Source: Bacteroidaceae bacterium (GTDB lineage: Bacteria > Bacteroidota > Bacteroidia > Bacteroidales > Bacteroidaceae). Taken from it: a stretch of 40,635 nt of DNA. The stretch lies in contig JAFWBM010000052.1 of NCBI GenBank assembly GCA_017507105.1, positions 1-40,635 of the forward strand. The letters are read 5' to 3'. The notes beneath the pieces are model-generated. The model was not told the DNA's origin and searched no databases. It worked only from the letters and a program-made list of their open reading frames with translations. The translations under genes were made by a program, and so were the position numbers. Below are positions 1 to 10,200 of the stretch, piece by piece (within the stretch, counting starts at the first letter, position 1; every line of letters starts with the position of its first letter).

Positions 1-92
1 CGTTGTACTGCTTTGTCTGTATGGAATGTTGTCAAGGATCGTCGTGCTTTCGTTTTAACGGGAATCGTTATGTTCCGTCCCGAAAGCGAGTG

Positions 93-123
93 CAAAGGTA
101 AGGCTTTTTTTTGACCTACCAAA
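93..123 (-). promoter_or_regulatory. Strong leftward promoter at window edge
   Basis: On the minus strand a TTTG (-33 box, 123-120) is followed after 19 bp by TACCTTTG (100-93), a full match to the Bacteroidetes TAnnTTTG -7 box with good spacing. Transcription would start near 86 and leave the window to the left. The transcribed leader contains CCTTGACA-type and ACAAAGCAGTAC-type stretches that resemble, from memory, leaders of Bacteroidales rRNA operons. The identity of the target is therefore a guess. Confidence 0.6.
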
Positions 124-376
124 CTTTTTCAAAGAAAATTTCAGAAAAAATGAAGTTTTTTTGTTTTCTATAACAAACATCACATAAACACGCGACGAAA
201 ATGAACAAAATTCCACTCTTACATAGCAGAATCGGGATGGCAACAACCATTAAAAAGAGGAGAAATTATTTTCCCAAAGGAGTATAACTGCTACAAAAAA
301 AACACAGTTTTCTGAATATATTTTCTTTCCGCTCTAAATTCTGCCCTGCCTCACCTATATTTTTTGTCTCATAGTT
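124..376. other. Intergenic stretch, no gene seen
   Basis: AT-rich spacer between the leftward promoter and the dnaG promoter region. The short open frames on the minus strand here have no recognisable motifs, and one runs antisense into dnaG. I see no RNA gene. Confidence 0.5.
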
Positions 377-411
377 GCGAAAAATATAAAGCTTGCTTTG
401 ATATTTTTCGC
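377..411. repeat. Inverted repeat over the dnaG -33 box
   Basis: GCGAAAAATAT (377-387) pairs with ATATTTTTCGC (401-411), and inside it AAAGC (388-392) pairs with GCTTT (395-399), leaving a TT loop and one bulged G. No T-run follows on either strand, so it does not look like a terminator. It covers the proposed -33 box of dnaG (397-400), so it could be an operator. Confidence 0.5.
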
Positions 412-430
412 TCGTTTGTGGCTATCTTTG
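397..430 (+). promoter_or_regulatory. dnaG promoter
   Basis: TTTG at 397-400 and TATCTTTG at 423-430 form a Bacteroidetes-type promoter with 22-bp spacing, slightly long. Transcription would start near 437, giving a leader of about 63 nt before the dnaG ATG at 500. Confidence 0.6.
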
Positions 431-499
431 CCACAACGAAAGTATAAATAGAAAGAAGAGAGTCTAGCATACTTCCTATACCTTATTAATATAATATAT

Positions 500-2524
500 A
501 TGATAGACCGCAACACCATAGAGCAGATAATGAACGCAGCAAAGATTGAGGAGGTGGTATCCGATTTTGTTGCACTGCGCAGGCGTGGCGTCAATCTTAT
601 AGGATTATGTCCTTTCCATAATGAAAAGACTCCATCATTCACCGTATCACCCGCCAAAAACAGATGCAAATGTTTCGGTTGCGGCAAAGGTGGCAATCCT
701 GTTCACTTCATTATGGAGCATGAGCAGTTGAGCTATCCTGATGCACTAAGATGGCTGGCCAAGAAATATCATATAGAGATAAAAGAGCGCGAGCTGACAG
801 ACGAAGAGAAAGAGGCACAGAGCATGCGCGAGAGTATGTTTGTGGTAAACCAATATGCGCAACAATACCTAACAGAGACACTACACAACAGCAGCGAAGG
901 ACGCGCCATAGGTCTTAACTATTTCCACAAACGAGGTCTGAGAGAAGAGACAATCAAAAAGTTCGGGTTGGGATACTCACCCGAGAGACGTGACAGTTTT
1001 GCCTCAACAGCTATAAAGGCAGGTTATAATCCCGACATAATAGCGAGGACGGGTGTATGCTACAGCACTGATGACGGCAGACTTGTAGACCGTTTCTGGG
1101 GCAGGGTAACATTTCCGGTACACACAATCTCGGGCAAGGTGGTAGCCTTCGGAGGACGCATACTACAGAACAACCCAAAAGCGGCAAAATATGTAAACTC
1201 ACCCGAAAGTGATATATACCACAAGAGTGACCACCTATACGGTCTATATTTCTCCAAGAAAGCGATAATGCAGCACGACTGCTGTATATTGGTCGAGGGC
1301 TATCTGGATGTCATTTCAATGCATCAGGCCGGAATAGAGAATGTGGTAGCCTCATCGGGAACCTCTTTAACAACAGGGCAGATACGTCTTATACACCGTT
1401 TCACTAATAATGTGACACTGTTGTACGATGGTGACAAAGCCGGCATAAAAGCATCACTGCGAGGAATAGACATGCTCCTGGAAGAGGGAATGAATATAAA
1501 TGTGGTACTGCTGCCCGAAGGCGAGGACCCGGACAGCTATGCACAAAGTCACTCTACCGAAGAGGTGGAAGAGTACATAAAAAACAACAAGGTTGACTTT
1601 ATAAAGTTCAAGACCAATCTGCTGATGAGTGAGGTTGGAGACGACCCACAGAACAGGGCACGTCTCATAGGCGATATTGTACGAAGCATAGCTGTGATAC
1701 CTAACGATATCCTGCGCAGCGAATATATGAGAAAATGTAGCGAGATGCTACAGGTGAGCGAACAGTTGCTTGTATCGGAAACAGCCAAGATACGTATAAA
1801 GCATGCCGAAGAGAACTATAAACATAAGCAGCAGGAAAACACAGCAACAGAGAACTCGGTTTCGAGCAATCAGACAGAGCTTGTACAGGAAGCGACCAAT
1901 GAGACACTCCCACAGCCTACTATACATGTAGGAAGAGATGAGAATCCATTATATAACAAGGAACGCGCTATAATACAGTTCATATTAAGAAACGGCGAGA
2001 AACTGCTTTTGGTTCCAGAGAACAAGATAAGCAACATAACATCGTTCACAGAAAGCGTTATATCGCACATATACTACTCTCTTAATGGAGACGGTATTGA
2101 ATTTCTACACCCTTTATATAAAAGAATCTTTGAAGAAGCGGTTGAGCGTGTATCGGACGACGGGTTTATCGCCGAGCAATATTTCCTATCGCATCCCGAT
2201 GCCGAGATTTCGCACCTTACGGCAGAACTATGCAGCGACAGATACATACTAAGCAAATTATTCTGCGAAAACAATAACGAGGAGCGCAACGAGAGTGCTG
2301 TACTATTTGAACAGGCAACACGTCTTACAATAGCATACAAACAGAGCATTGTGGATGACTTGCTAAAACAGACTATGGCCCAATTAAAAGACCCTGCAAT
2401 AACAGCCGATAGTGCAAGATGTATGCAGGTAATGCAGGAGCTCAAATATCTAAAAGAGACACAACAGGCACTGAACGCATTACTTGCGCAATATGGTTTT
2501 GGCAGTGCTGCACTCAACTTCTAA
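500..2524 (+). CDS. dnaG: DNA primase DnaG
   Basis: Makes the RNA primers for chromosomal replication and works with the DnaB helicase. The N-terminus carries a CHC2 zinc-ribbon (C37, H40, C58, C61 in a CPFHNEKTPSF context). A Toprim core follows at about residues 255-345, with the acidic motifs LVEGYLDV and LLYDGDKAG. The C-terminal third is less conserved and corresponds to the helicase-binding region. At 674 residues it is full length for Bacteroidetes. It is a single-gene unit behind its own promoter and converges on folE across a shared terminator. The ATG at 500 gives the canonical N-terminus just before the zinc finger. Confidence 0.97.
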   Translation: MIDRNTIEQIMNAAKIEEVVSDFVALRRRGVNLIGLCPFHNEKTPSFTVSPAKNRCKCFGCGKGGNPVHFIMEHEQLSYPDALRWLAKKYHIEIKERELTDEEKEAQSMRESMFVVNQYAQQYLTETLHNSSEGRAIGLNYFHKRGLREETIKKFGLGYSPERRDSFASTAIKAGYNPDIIARTGVCYSTDDGRLVDRFWGRVTFPVHTISGKVVAFGGRILQNNPKAAKYVNSPESDIYHKSDHLYGLYFSKKAIMQHDCCILVEGYLDVISMHQAGIENVVASSGTSLTTGQIRLIHRFTNNVTLLYDGDKAGIKASLRGIDMLLEEGMNINVVLLPEGEDPDSYAQSHSTEEVEEYIKNNKVDFIKFKTNLLMSEVGDDPQNRARLIGDIVRSIAVIPNDILRSEYMRKCSEMLQVSEQLLVSETAKIRIKHAEENYKHKQQENTATENSVSSNQTELVQEATNETLPQPTIHVGRDENPLYNKERAIIQFILRNGEKLLLVPENKISNITSFTESVISHIYYSLNGDGIEFLHPLYKRIFEEAVERVSDDGFIAEQYFLSHPDAEISHLTAELCSDRYILSKLFCENNNEERNESAVLFEQATRLTIAYKQSIVDDLLKQTMAQLKDPAITADSARCMQVMQELKYLKETQQALNALLAQYGFGSAALNF

Positions 2525-2527
2525 AAT

Positions 2528-2566
2528 AAAAGCAGGCCGATTCTTTTAAAGAATAAGCCCGCCTTA
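2528..2566. terminator. Bidirectional terminator between dnaG and folE
   Basis: An imperfect hairpin pairs ATTCTTT (2540-2546) with AAAGAAT (2548-2554) and extends through GGC/GCC and GC pairs. A-rich DNA lies on the left and T/A-rich DNA on the right. It sits between two converging genes. Confidence 0.55.
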
Positions 2567-2584
2567 AACCAACTTGCATTTTTG

Positions 2585-3160
2585 TTATCTGTTACGCAAC
2601 AGATTCATAAACTCTTCACGAGTCTTGGCCTGGTTAAATGCTCCACAGAAATCGGAGGTCGTTGTAATGGAGTTTTGTTTCTTTATACCGCGCATCTGCA
2701 TACATAGATGCTGAGCCTCTACTACAACCATCACTCCTAGCGGATTCAACGTCTCTTGAATACACTCCTTTATCTGAAGTGTAAGACGTTCCTGAACCTG
2801 AAGACGACGGGAAAAGACATCCACTACACGGGCAATCTTGCTGAGTCCTGTTATATAGCCATTAGGAATATATGCGACATGTACCTTGCCAAAGAAGGGT
2901 AATATATGATGCTCGCACAGTGAATAGAAATCAATATCCTTTACAATAACCATCTGACTGTAGTCCTCCTTAAACATTGCTCCACGCAGGATTGCATGAG
3001 GATCTTCCTTATAACCGGCAGTAGTATCCAATATTGCCCGCGCTACACGCTCGGGGGTCTTGATAAGACCTTCACGGCTTGTATCCTCGCCCAATAGTTC
3101 GAGCATACTACTGCAATTAGCCATCAAGCCCTCTATAATCTTATCTCTATTCTCTTCCAT
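2585..3160 (-). CDS. folE: GTP cyclohydrolase I
   Basis: Converts GTP to 7,8-dihydroneopterin triphosphate, the first step of folate (and possibly queuosine or pterin) synthesis. The zinc ligands are visible as C82 and H85 in [10 protein letters not shown] and C153 in [10 protein letters not shown], with the conserved His at 151. The 191 residues match the bacterial family. It is the last gene of a leftward operon, 13 bp after the SPOR gene. Nothing unusual is seen. Confidence 0.96.
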   Translation of the reverse strand: MEENRDKIIEGLMANCSSMLELLGEDTSREGLIKTPERVARAILDTTAGYKEDPHAILRGAMFKEDYSQMVIVKDIDFYSLCEHHILPFFGKVHVAYIPNGYITGLSKIARVVDVFSRRLQVQERLTLQIKECIQETLNPLGVMVVVEAQHLCMQMRGIKKQNSITTTSDFCGAFNQAKTREEFMNLLRNR

Positions 3161-3173
3161 ATTTGCAAATTTT

Positions 3174-3698
3174 TCAATAAGGCAGGTTTATCATAGTCTT
3201 TGTTACAGAAATCTCTCTGAAACGTCTGGTAGCCTTCAGACGATACATGACAGCCTCGGCCTCCTCTCGTGTACGATAATCGCCATACTGACACGAACGG
3301 ATTGGCGACTCAAAGACTACATATACCTCGGCACCGGGAAAGTTATTCTTCATATATTCTGCCATTTTATTGGCTTCGTCACGGGCCAAACGCGAGTTAT
3401 TACCCGAATAGACCATCACGCGATATCCCTCAATCTGCGCAGGCTTACCATTACGCTCCATCATAGAGCCCATAAGTTCGCCAAGCTTCTGAGGCTGACA
3501 GACACGTACAGTTCCTTGACCGTCGGCATCAGTCTGCAACTCCGAAACAATATTTCTGAGTTGAGGTTTCTGGGCAACAGTATCGCCGGGCATCACGACA
3601 GTAGCCGTATCGCTCTGCAACTTGAGAACAACATTGCCCTGTGCACTCACAAAGAGCGCACAGAACAATATCGATATCATAAGAAAAGTTCTTCTCAT
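3174..3698 (-). CDS. Secreted SPOR-domain protein
   Basis: A small envelope protein of 174 residues. It has a signal peptide ([20 protein letters not shown]), a low-complexity linker, and a C-terminal SPOR domain at about residues 90-165 with the typical GYRVMVYSG strand and repeated aromatic/basic strands. SPOR domains bind denuded septal peptidoglycan glycans, so a cell-wall or division-associated role is likely. The start is set at 3698: the ATG overlaps the tpiA stop as TAATG, which suggests translational coupling, while an upstream in-frame TTG at 3707 lies inside tpiA. The specific function is unknown. Confidence 0.8.
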   Translation of the reverse strand: MRRTFLMISILFCALFVSAQGNVVLKLQSDTATVVMPGDTVAQKPQLRNIVSELQTDADGQGTVRVCQPQKLGELMGSMMERNGKPAQIEGYRVMVYSGNNSRLARDEANKMAEYMKNNFPGAEVYVVFESPIRSCQYGDYRTREEAEAVMYRLKATRRFREISVTKTMINLPY

Positions 3699-4456
3699 TA
3701 CTTCCAAGCGTCGATAATACCCTTGAAGTCGGCAACCTTCAATGAAGCGCCACCGATAAGACCACCGTCAACATCAGCATTTGCAAAGAGCTCCTTAGCA
3801 TTGCTTGCCTTGCAGCTACCACCATAGAGGATTGATGTGTTATCGGCAACCTCGTTACCATACTTCTCGGCAATTGTAGAACGAATATAAGCATGAATCT
3901 CCTGAGCCTGCTCGGGAGTAGCTGTAAGACCTGTACCAATAGCCCAAACGGGTTCGTATGCAAGGATAATTTTTGAGAAATCCTCGGCAGAAAGGTCGTA
4001 GAGAGAACCTGCAAGCTGCTTGTAAACAACCTCGTTCTGGATACCCTGATTACGCTCCTCGAGAACCTCACCGATGCAGAAGATAGGTGTAAGACCGTTA
4101 GCAAGAGCCAACTGAACTTTCTCCTTAAGGATAGCCTCTGTCTCGCCATAATATGCACGACGCTCAGAGTGTCCAAGGATAACATACTTTGCACCTGTAG
4201 ATGCAACCATAGCGGCAGAAACCTCACCTGTATATGCACCCGATACCTTGTCGGCACAGTTCTCGGCACCTACACCGATAACCGATACATCAACAGCTGT
4301 TGCGACTGATGCAAGATGGATAAAAGGAGTACAGATTACTACATCGCAATTGGGCTTATCGGCAACAAGAGCCTCGTTCAACTCCTTTGCCAAAGCAATA
4401 CCCTCCTGAAGATTCAGGTTCATTTTCCAGTTACCTGCAACAATTTTCTTTCTCAT
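3698..4456 (-). CDS. tpiA: Triosephosphate isomerase
   Basis: Interconverts dihydroxyacetone phosphate and glyceraldehyde 3-phosphate in glycolysis. Catalytic residues are clear: N9 and K11 in AGNWKMN, H96 in ILGHSERR, and the base E168 in [11 protein letters not shown]. The phosphate-binding LYGGS lies near the C-terminus. The length of 252 is normal. It follows the DoxX-like gene by 37 bp, and its stop overlaps the start of the SPOR gene. Confidence 0.98.
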   Translation of the reverse strand: MRKKIVAGNWKMNLNLQEGIALAKELNEALVADKPNCDVVICTPFIHLASVATAVDVSVIGVGAENCADKVSGAYTGEVSAAMVASTGAKYVILGHSERRAYYGETEAILKEKVQLALANGLTPIFCIGEVLEERNQGIQNEVVYKQLAGSLYDLSAEDFSKIILAYEPVWAIGTGLTATPEQAQEIHAYIRSTIAEKYGNEVADNTSILYGGSCKASNAKELFANADVDGGLIGGASLKVADFKGIIDAWK

Positions 4457-4493
4457 TTTGTTTAAAATTTAAAGGTTTATAATAATTGGATTA

Positions 4494-5801
4494 CTATTTT
4501 TTCTCTTCATCGTCATCTTTCTGCACCCACAATCTTGCAGCCAATTTACGGGAGATTACAATAAGTACATCAATAAATGCTATAAACAATATAGGTGCCA
4601 CAAAAAACAACAGCCATAGTTTCCAGCTTCTAAGATATTGATACATGACATTTGATTTTTCGGGCATGAGCGTCTCCCCTCTTCTCATATCATCTACCGA
4701 TGGCAGATCTTTCACATTCCATTTTGCAACAACCACTCCATCTTTCACAAGCAACACTCCGGGATTGGAGCGAATCATAGTCTTAAGCATCACATCGTCG
4801 GCCCAGAGAATTGGATAATCGGCACCGGTACGTTTTTTCCACAAATCTACCTCGGGTGTGTCGGATGCTGTTGCTGCATAGAATGGGATTGCTCTCTCAT
4901 GACAATAATCATACAGCTCATTTATCTTATCAACACGACTCTCGTCGGCTGTTTCTATTTTTTCAAGTATAAGCATGTAGACATATCCGCTATCCTCGAG
5001 GATAGTTTCGGCATAGTCATCACCCTCTTCCATATCAAGGAAAGCAAAGTCGGCAATCAAAGCAGGTTTTCCCTCGACCAGGATATCTGTACGACTACCA
5101 AGATAGTTCCATGTGGTGTCGGGGTAAGTCTCGTCATCATACTCCTTAACCTCTCCATCCTTCTCGAAACGGTATACAGTCTTAAAGAGTGAGGGAACGT
5201 CCACTACAGCCTTGCGCAGGTCGGTGCCCACTGCAAAAGGACGGAAATCCATAATAGGCAGATGTGCCAGACCTATATACTCTATAGCTGATATATAAAG
5301 CAATGCAAAGAGAGCAACCATCCATCTGTTACCAAGACTTACTTTACGCACAAAAAGCCTGCGCATGAAACAGACCATAGTTGCCAGGATAAGCAAAACT
5401 ATATTCTTGGCAAACGTAGCCCAATTAGAGAGTACAAATGCGTCACCGAAACAGCCGCAGTCACTGACAGGATTCCATAGAGCAATGATAAGCGTAAAAG
5501 GTGTAAACATAAGGAAGAAGAGAAATACAAACGTCGTGACAACACGATTGTATACTCCCATCAGCAGCATGACACCAAAAATAAACTCTAAGGCAGGCAG
5601 GGTAACCGAAACCGCTGTTATCCATCCGTCGTGAAGCTCCGTAATACCGAATGCGGCAAGATACTCTTCAACTTTATAGAAAAGCCCCATAGGGTCTACA
5701 GCCTTGACAAAGCCCGAGACCATGAGAACTGCACTCAGCAACAAACGCGATATGTTTGCCAGTATTGCAGTCAGAGCCCGTTTCTTATTCGACAATGCCA
5801 T
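4494..5801 (-). CDS. DoxX/MauE-like membrane protein with periplasmic thioredoxin-like part
   Basis: Residues 1-170 hold about four to five membrane helices of the DoxX/MauE type, with a CGC motif (C115, C117 in SDCGCFGD) as in MauE/vitamin-K-reductase-like electron carriers. A long soluble region at about 190-390 has thioredoxin-like character (GVLLVKDGVVVAKWNV) but no CxxC. A last helix at about 395-420 is followed by a charged acidic/lysine tail. A role in envelope thiol-disulfide exchange or electron transfer is inferred from the CGC motif. The N-terminus overlaps the DUF1599 gene by 17 bp, so the two are co-translated. Confidence 0.75.
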   Translation of the reverse strand: MALSNKKRALTAILANISRLLLSAVLMVSGFVKAVDPMGLFYKVEEYLAAFGITELHDGWITAVSVTLPALEFIFGVMLLMGVYNRVVTTFVFLFFLMFTPFTLIIALWNPVSDCGCFGDAFVLSNWATFAKNIVLLILATMVCFMRRLFVRKVSLGNRWMVALFALLYISAIEYIGLAHLPIMDFRPFAVGTDLRKAVVDVPSLFKTVYRFEKDGEVKEYDDETYPDTTWNYLGSRTDILVEGKPALIADFAFLDMEEGDDYAETILEDSGYVYMLILEKIETADESRVDKINELYDYCHERAIPFYAATASDTPEVDLWKKRTGADYPILWADDVMLKTMIRSNPGVLLVKDGVVVAKWNVKDLPSVDDMRRGETLMPEKSNVMYQYLRSWKLWLLFFVAPILFIAFIDVLIVISRKLAARLWVQKDDDEEKK

Positions 5802-6330
5802 TCTTTATAAGTCCGAACACTGCATAGTTAATCATATCCATATAGTTGGCATCCACACCCTCCGATACCTTTGTAACACCTTCAAGTTCCTCGATCTGCT
5901 TAGTGCGCCATATCTTTGTAAGGATAAGATCGGTATAGGATGTAGTGCGCATTCCACGCCACGCCTCGTTATAGTCGTGGTTCTTACGTTTCATCAGTTC
6001 AAGGGCCTCTTTCGCCTTGGCCTCGTAGAGTTCCATTGCCCTGTCGGGTGCAATGTCACACTCATCGGCAAAGCCCAGTTCTAGCTGCACAAGAGCAATT
6101 ATGCCATAATTGACAATACCAATGAGTTCGGAGTTTATATCCTCGCCCACCAGATTCTCGGCACCTGTCTCAAGGTTGCGTATGCGCTTGGCCTTTATGT
6201 AAATCTGGTCAGTAAGCGAAGCCGGACGCATTATTCTCCATGATGCACCATAGTCATATAGCTTCTTTCCGAACAAATCGCGACACAGAGCCAAGACCTT
6301 TTCAAATTGTATATTTGTATCGTTTGCCAT
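5785..6330 (-). CDS. DUF1599 protein (tandem duplication)
   Basis: A soluble protein of 181 residues built from two related halves. The first has DYGASWRIMR, SLTDQIYIKAKRI and ELIGIVNYGIIALVQLE. The second has DYNEAWRGMR, SYTDLILTKIWRTKQI and DMINYAVFGLIK. This is the DUF1599 (nucleotide-modification-associated domain 1) architecture. The biochemical function is not established, and the conserved Tyr/Trp/Arg positions suggest ligand binding. It lies between the glycosyltransferase (12 bp upstream) and the DoxX-like gene (17-bp overlap). Confidence 0.82.
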   Translation of the reverse strand: MANDTNIQFEKVLALCRDLFGKKLYDYGASWRIMRPASLTDQIYIKAKRIRNLETGAENLVGEDINSELIGIVNYGIIALVQLELGFADECDIAPDRAMELYEAKAKEALELMKRKNHDYNEAWRGMRTTSYTDLILTKIWRTKQIEELEGVTKVSEGVDANYMDMINYAVFGLIKNGIVE

Positions 6331-6342
6331 ATTATCTGATCG

Positions 6343-7080
6343 TTAGCGTTTGTATTTCTTGAATAAACTGTTCCACTTTAACCGTATAACACCGAAAAGA
6401 GCCTCACTGAATATTCCTCCACTCATTTTGGACTCACCCAATACACGATTGACAAAAATTACAGGAACCTCTTTTATTTTGAAACCATACTTATATGTGG
6501 TGAATTTCATCTCAATCTGAAAAGCGTATCCCTTGAAACGTATGGCATCAAGATCTATTGTCTCAAGAACTGTACGACGATAACAGTTAAAACCGGCTGT
6601 TGTATCATAAACAGGAATACCCGTAATAAAACGGACATACTTAGATGCAAAATAGGACATCAAGACACGTCCCATAGGCCAGTTGACGACATTCACACCT
6701 GTAACATAGCGACTACCGACAGAGAGGTCATATCCATCCTTCGCACATGCCTCATAGAGCAAAGGAACATCATCAGGATTGTGCGAGAAATCGGCATCCA
6801 TCTCAAATATATATTCATATCCCTGCTGCAAAGCCCATTTGAAACCTGCTATATAGGCAGTTCCCAAGCCCAATTTACCCGAACGTTCGATTATAAAGAC
6901 CCTTTGAGGGAACTCCACAATTAAGGATTTCACAATGGCAGCAGTCCCATCGGGCGAGCCGTCATCAACAACAAGAACATCAAAAGAGTGTTCCAAAGAG
7001 AGAAGAACACGTATCATTTTTTCAATGTTCTCTTTTTCGTTATATGTAGGTATAATAATAACGCTATCGCTTCTTGTCAT
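6343..7080 (-). CDS. Family 2 glycosyltransferase, polyprenol-phosphate mannosyltransferase type
   Basis: A cytoplasmic GT-A enzyme of the DPM1/polyprenol monophosphomannose synthase type, about 245 residues. It has the nucleotide-sugar motif IIPTYNEKENI, VVDDGSPDGT, and the metal-binding DADFSHNPDD. It lacks membrane segments, as short DPM1 forms do. It probably makes a polyprenyl-phosphate sugar used in glycan or lipoprotein glycosylation; the sugar is not determinable. The start is set to the ATG at 7080. An in-frame TTG at 7098 lies upstream of the predicted transcription start (about 7096), so it cannot be used from that promoter. Confidence 0.85.
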   Translation of the reverse strand: MTRSDSVIIIPTYNEKENIEKMIRVLLSLEHSFDVLVVDDGSPDGTAAIVKSLIVEFPQRVFIIERSGKLGLGTAYIAGFKWALQQGYEYIFEMDADFSHNPDDVPLLYEACAKDGYDLSVGSRYVTGVNVVNWPMGRVLMSYFASKYVRFITGIPVYDTTAGFNCYRRTVLETIDLDAIRFKGYAFQIEMKFTTYKYGFKIKEVPVIFVNRVLGESKMSGGIFSEALFGVIRLKWNSLFKKYKR

Positions 7081-7102
7081 AACAATACAGTTGTTCAATC
7101 TG

Positions 7103-7110
7103 CGAAGATA
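7103..7110 (-). promoter_or_regulatory. -7 box of the glycosyltransferase operon
   Basis: TATCTTCG on the minus strand matches TAnnTTTG at all but one position; the TTCG variant is commonly seen. No clear -33 box is found. Transcription near 7096 would leave a leader of about 16 nt. Confidence 0.45.
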
Positions 7111-7238
7111 AAGAAAAAAGAGTGCATTTCACTCCCTAAAATAATAAAAAATACATAAATCAACAATTTTATAATTAAATTTAAGTTAACAACAAGAGTT
7201 GCACCGTTGTAAGATTATATAAAATGGAAATTAAAGAC

Positions 7239-7246
7239 TATATTTG
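7239..7246 (+). promoter_or_regulatory. -7 box of mfd
   Basis: TATATTTG is a perfect TAnnTTTG match. It places the start of transcription near 7253, only about 3 nt before the ATG at 7256. No good -33 TTG exists at the standard distance. Confidence 0.5.
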
Positions 7247-7255
7247 CACATAAGT

Positions 7256-10200
7256 ATGGATTCAAAAGAGTTAGGACATATATATTCTACACACCCGGGT
7301 GTTGATGCATTGGTAAGACTTGCTCAGGAACATAAAATCGGGAAAAGCATAATTGGTGGTTTGTCGGGCAGCGCTTCGGCAATGTGCCTTGCCGGATTGA
7401 AATCGAGAATACCCTATCAGTCGTTGCTGGTGATAATGAACGACAGCGAAGAGGCCGGATACTTCTATCACGATTTGGTACAGGCATGCGGAGAGGATAA
7501 CATCCTCTTTTACCCATCCTCTTTCAGACGAGCCATCAAATATGGACACGAGGACGAAGCCAACCGCATACTGCGCACCGAAGTCTTAAGCCGACTCATC
7601 GACGGACAAAGGAAAGAGGGGCTTATAGTAGTGAGCCATCCTGATGCCATATCCGAGAAGGTCGTATCGCAAAGCGACCTTGAACAAAAGAGCATATCAA
7701 TAGCCATCGGAGACTGCATAGAGCGCTCGACACTTGAAACAGAACTTGCTAAGCTAAAGTTCAAAGAGGTAACATATGTATATGAGCCGGGAGAGTTTGC
7801 GGTACGAGGCAGCCTCATCGACATATACTCATACTCGTCCGAATTGCCATTCCGTATAGACTTCTTTGGAGATGAAATAGAGAGCATAAGAACGTTTGAG
7901 GTAGAGACACAGCTATCCAAACAAAAAATAGATGCAGCCACCATTGTACCCAAAATGGCCGGCAACGAAAGCACATCGGTAATAAAGTTTTTCCCAAAGG
8001 ATACAATCCTTGTAACAAAGAATATAGAACACATAAAGAACTGTATCGGCAAATTACACGACGAGGGTTTTTCCCTGCAGGCCAAGTTATCGGACGACAG
8101 TGTTCCACAAATGCCCGACCTGATGACTGTAGCCGAGTTTGAGCGTTTTGCAGCCTCGTCTACCCATTGGGACCTGCACACTGCACATTTGGAGTCGGGT
8201 ACAAAGGTTGACTTCAGCACCATGCCGCAGCCAACATTCAACAAGGATTTTGACCTGGTCGCAAGTACATTTATCGACTACATAGAAAAGGGCTACACAA
8301 TATATTTCATGACCGACGACAGACGGCAAGCCAACCGTCTCGGTGCTATCTTTGAAGAGCGCAACGGACATATACCCTTTATAGCTGTAGACAACACACT
8401 GCATGCAGGATTCATAGACAACACGATACATGCCGTATTTTTTACCGACCACCAATTGTTTGGCCGTTTTCACAACTTCAGACTGCGCAGTGAACGTGCA
8501 CGTAGCGGAAAGGTGGCACTGACACTGAAAGAGCTCAAGGAGTTCAAGACCGGAGATTATATAGTACATATAGATCACGGAATAGGTAAATTCGGAGGAT
8601 TGGTGCGTATCCCCAACGGAGACAATGTACAGGAGGCCATAAAGCTGATATACAAGAACGACGACGTTGTTTTTGTCTCCATACATAACCTGCACAAGAT
8701 TTCGAAATATCGCGGCAAGGAGGGGGAACCACCTGCAATAAGCAAGCTCGGAACAGGTGCATGGGAGCGCATAAAAGAGCGTACAAAGAAGAAGATAAAG
8801 GATATTGCTCGCGACCTTATAAAACTATACTCGCAACGATACAGAGAAGAGGGATTTGCTTTCTCACCCGACACTTATCTGCAGACCGAGTTGGAAACAA
8901 GCTTCATGTACGAAGACACCCCCGACCAACATAAAGCAACAAACGATGTAAAGCAGGACATGGAACGCAAACGTCCTATGGACCGTCTTATATGTGGTGA
9001 TGTAGGGTTTGGAAAAACCGAAGTAGCAATCCGTGCAGCATTCAAAGCTGCAACAGACGGCAAACAGGTCGCAGTGCTTGTACCCACAACAGTATTGGCC
9101 TATCAGCACTATCTCACATTCAAAGAGAGATTAAAGGATTTTCCATGTAGCGTAGATTATCTGAGCCGCGCACGCAGTAATGCACAAAGCAAAGAGGTGC
9201 TGAAAAAACTTGCTGATGGCAAAGTAGACATTGTTATAGGAACACACCGCCTTACCGGAAAGGATGTCAAGTTCAAGGACCTTGGGCTGCTTATCATAGA
9301 CGAAGAACAGAAGTTCGGAGTATCGGTAAAAGAGAAATTACGTCAGATGAAAGTGAATGTAGATACACTCACCATGACAGCCACTCCCATTCCCCGTACA
9401 CTGCAATTCTCCATCATGGGAGCACGTGACCTCTCCATAATACAGACTCCACCACCCAACCGCTATCCCATACATACAGAGATACATACCTTTGATGCAC
9501 AGATAATAACAGAGGCCATAAATTTTGAGTTGAGCCGCAACGGACAGGTCTTCTTCATAAACAACAGAGTATCCAACATGCATGAGCTTGAGAACATGAT
9601 ACACAAACATATTCCCGATGCACGTGTGTGTATAGGTCACGGGCAGATGGAACCTCTGGAACTGGAGAAGCGACTATACGACTTTATAAACCACGACTAC
9701 GACATACTAATAGCCACCTCTATTATCGAAAATGGAATAGATATACCGAATGTCAACACCATAATAATAAATCAGGCTCAGAGTTTCGGACTTAGTGACC
9801 TGCACCAAATGCGTGGTCGTGTAGGACGAGGCAAGCGCAAGGCATTCTGCTACATGCTCACACCACCAAGGGACGTACTGAACAGCGAGGCACGTCGCCG
9901 CCTCGAAGCCATAGAGAGCTTCAGCGAACTTGGCAGCGGCATGAGCCTGGCAATGCAGGATCTGGATATACGTGGAGCAGGCAACTTACTAGGTGCAGAG
10001 CAGAGTGGTTTTATAGCCGATTTAGGATACGAGACATATCAAAAGATTCTTGCCGAGGCTGTGCGCGAACTAAAGACCGAAGAGTTTGCCGATATTCTGC
10101 AAGAAGAGAGCTGCAACAATGACAACCAATTTGTAAATGACTGCCTTGTAGAGAGTGACCTTGAGTTGTTCTTTGCGCCACAATATGTCCCCGACAGCAA

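Noticed and set aside
3060..3827. A long plus-strand frame (255 codons) antisense to folE, the SPOR gene and tpiA
   Set aside because: It has no family motifs and lies over three well-supported genes whose codon structure explains it.
8087..8695. A 202-codon minus-strand frame inside mfd
   Set aside because: Cys/Tyr/Val-rich composition typical of an antisense shadow, no motifs, and mfd is unambiguous.
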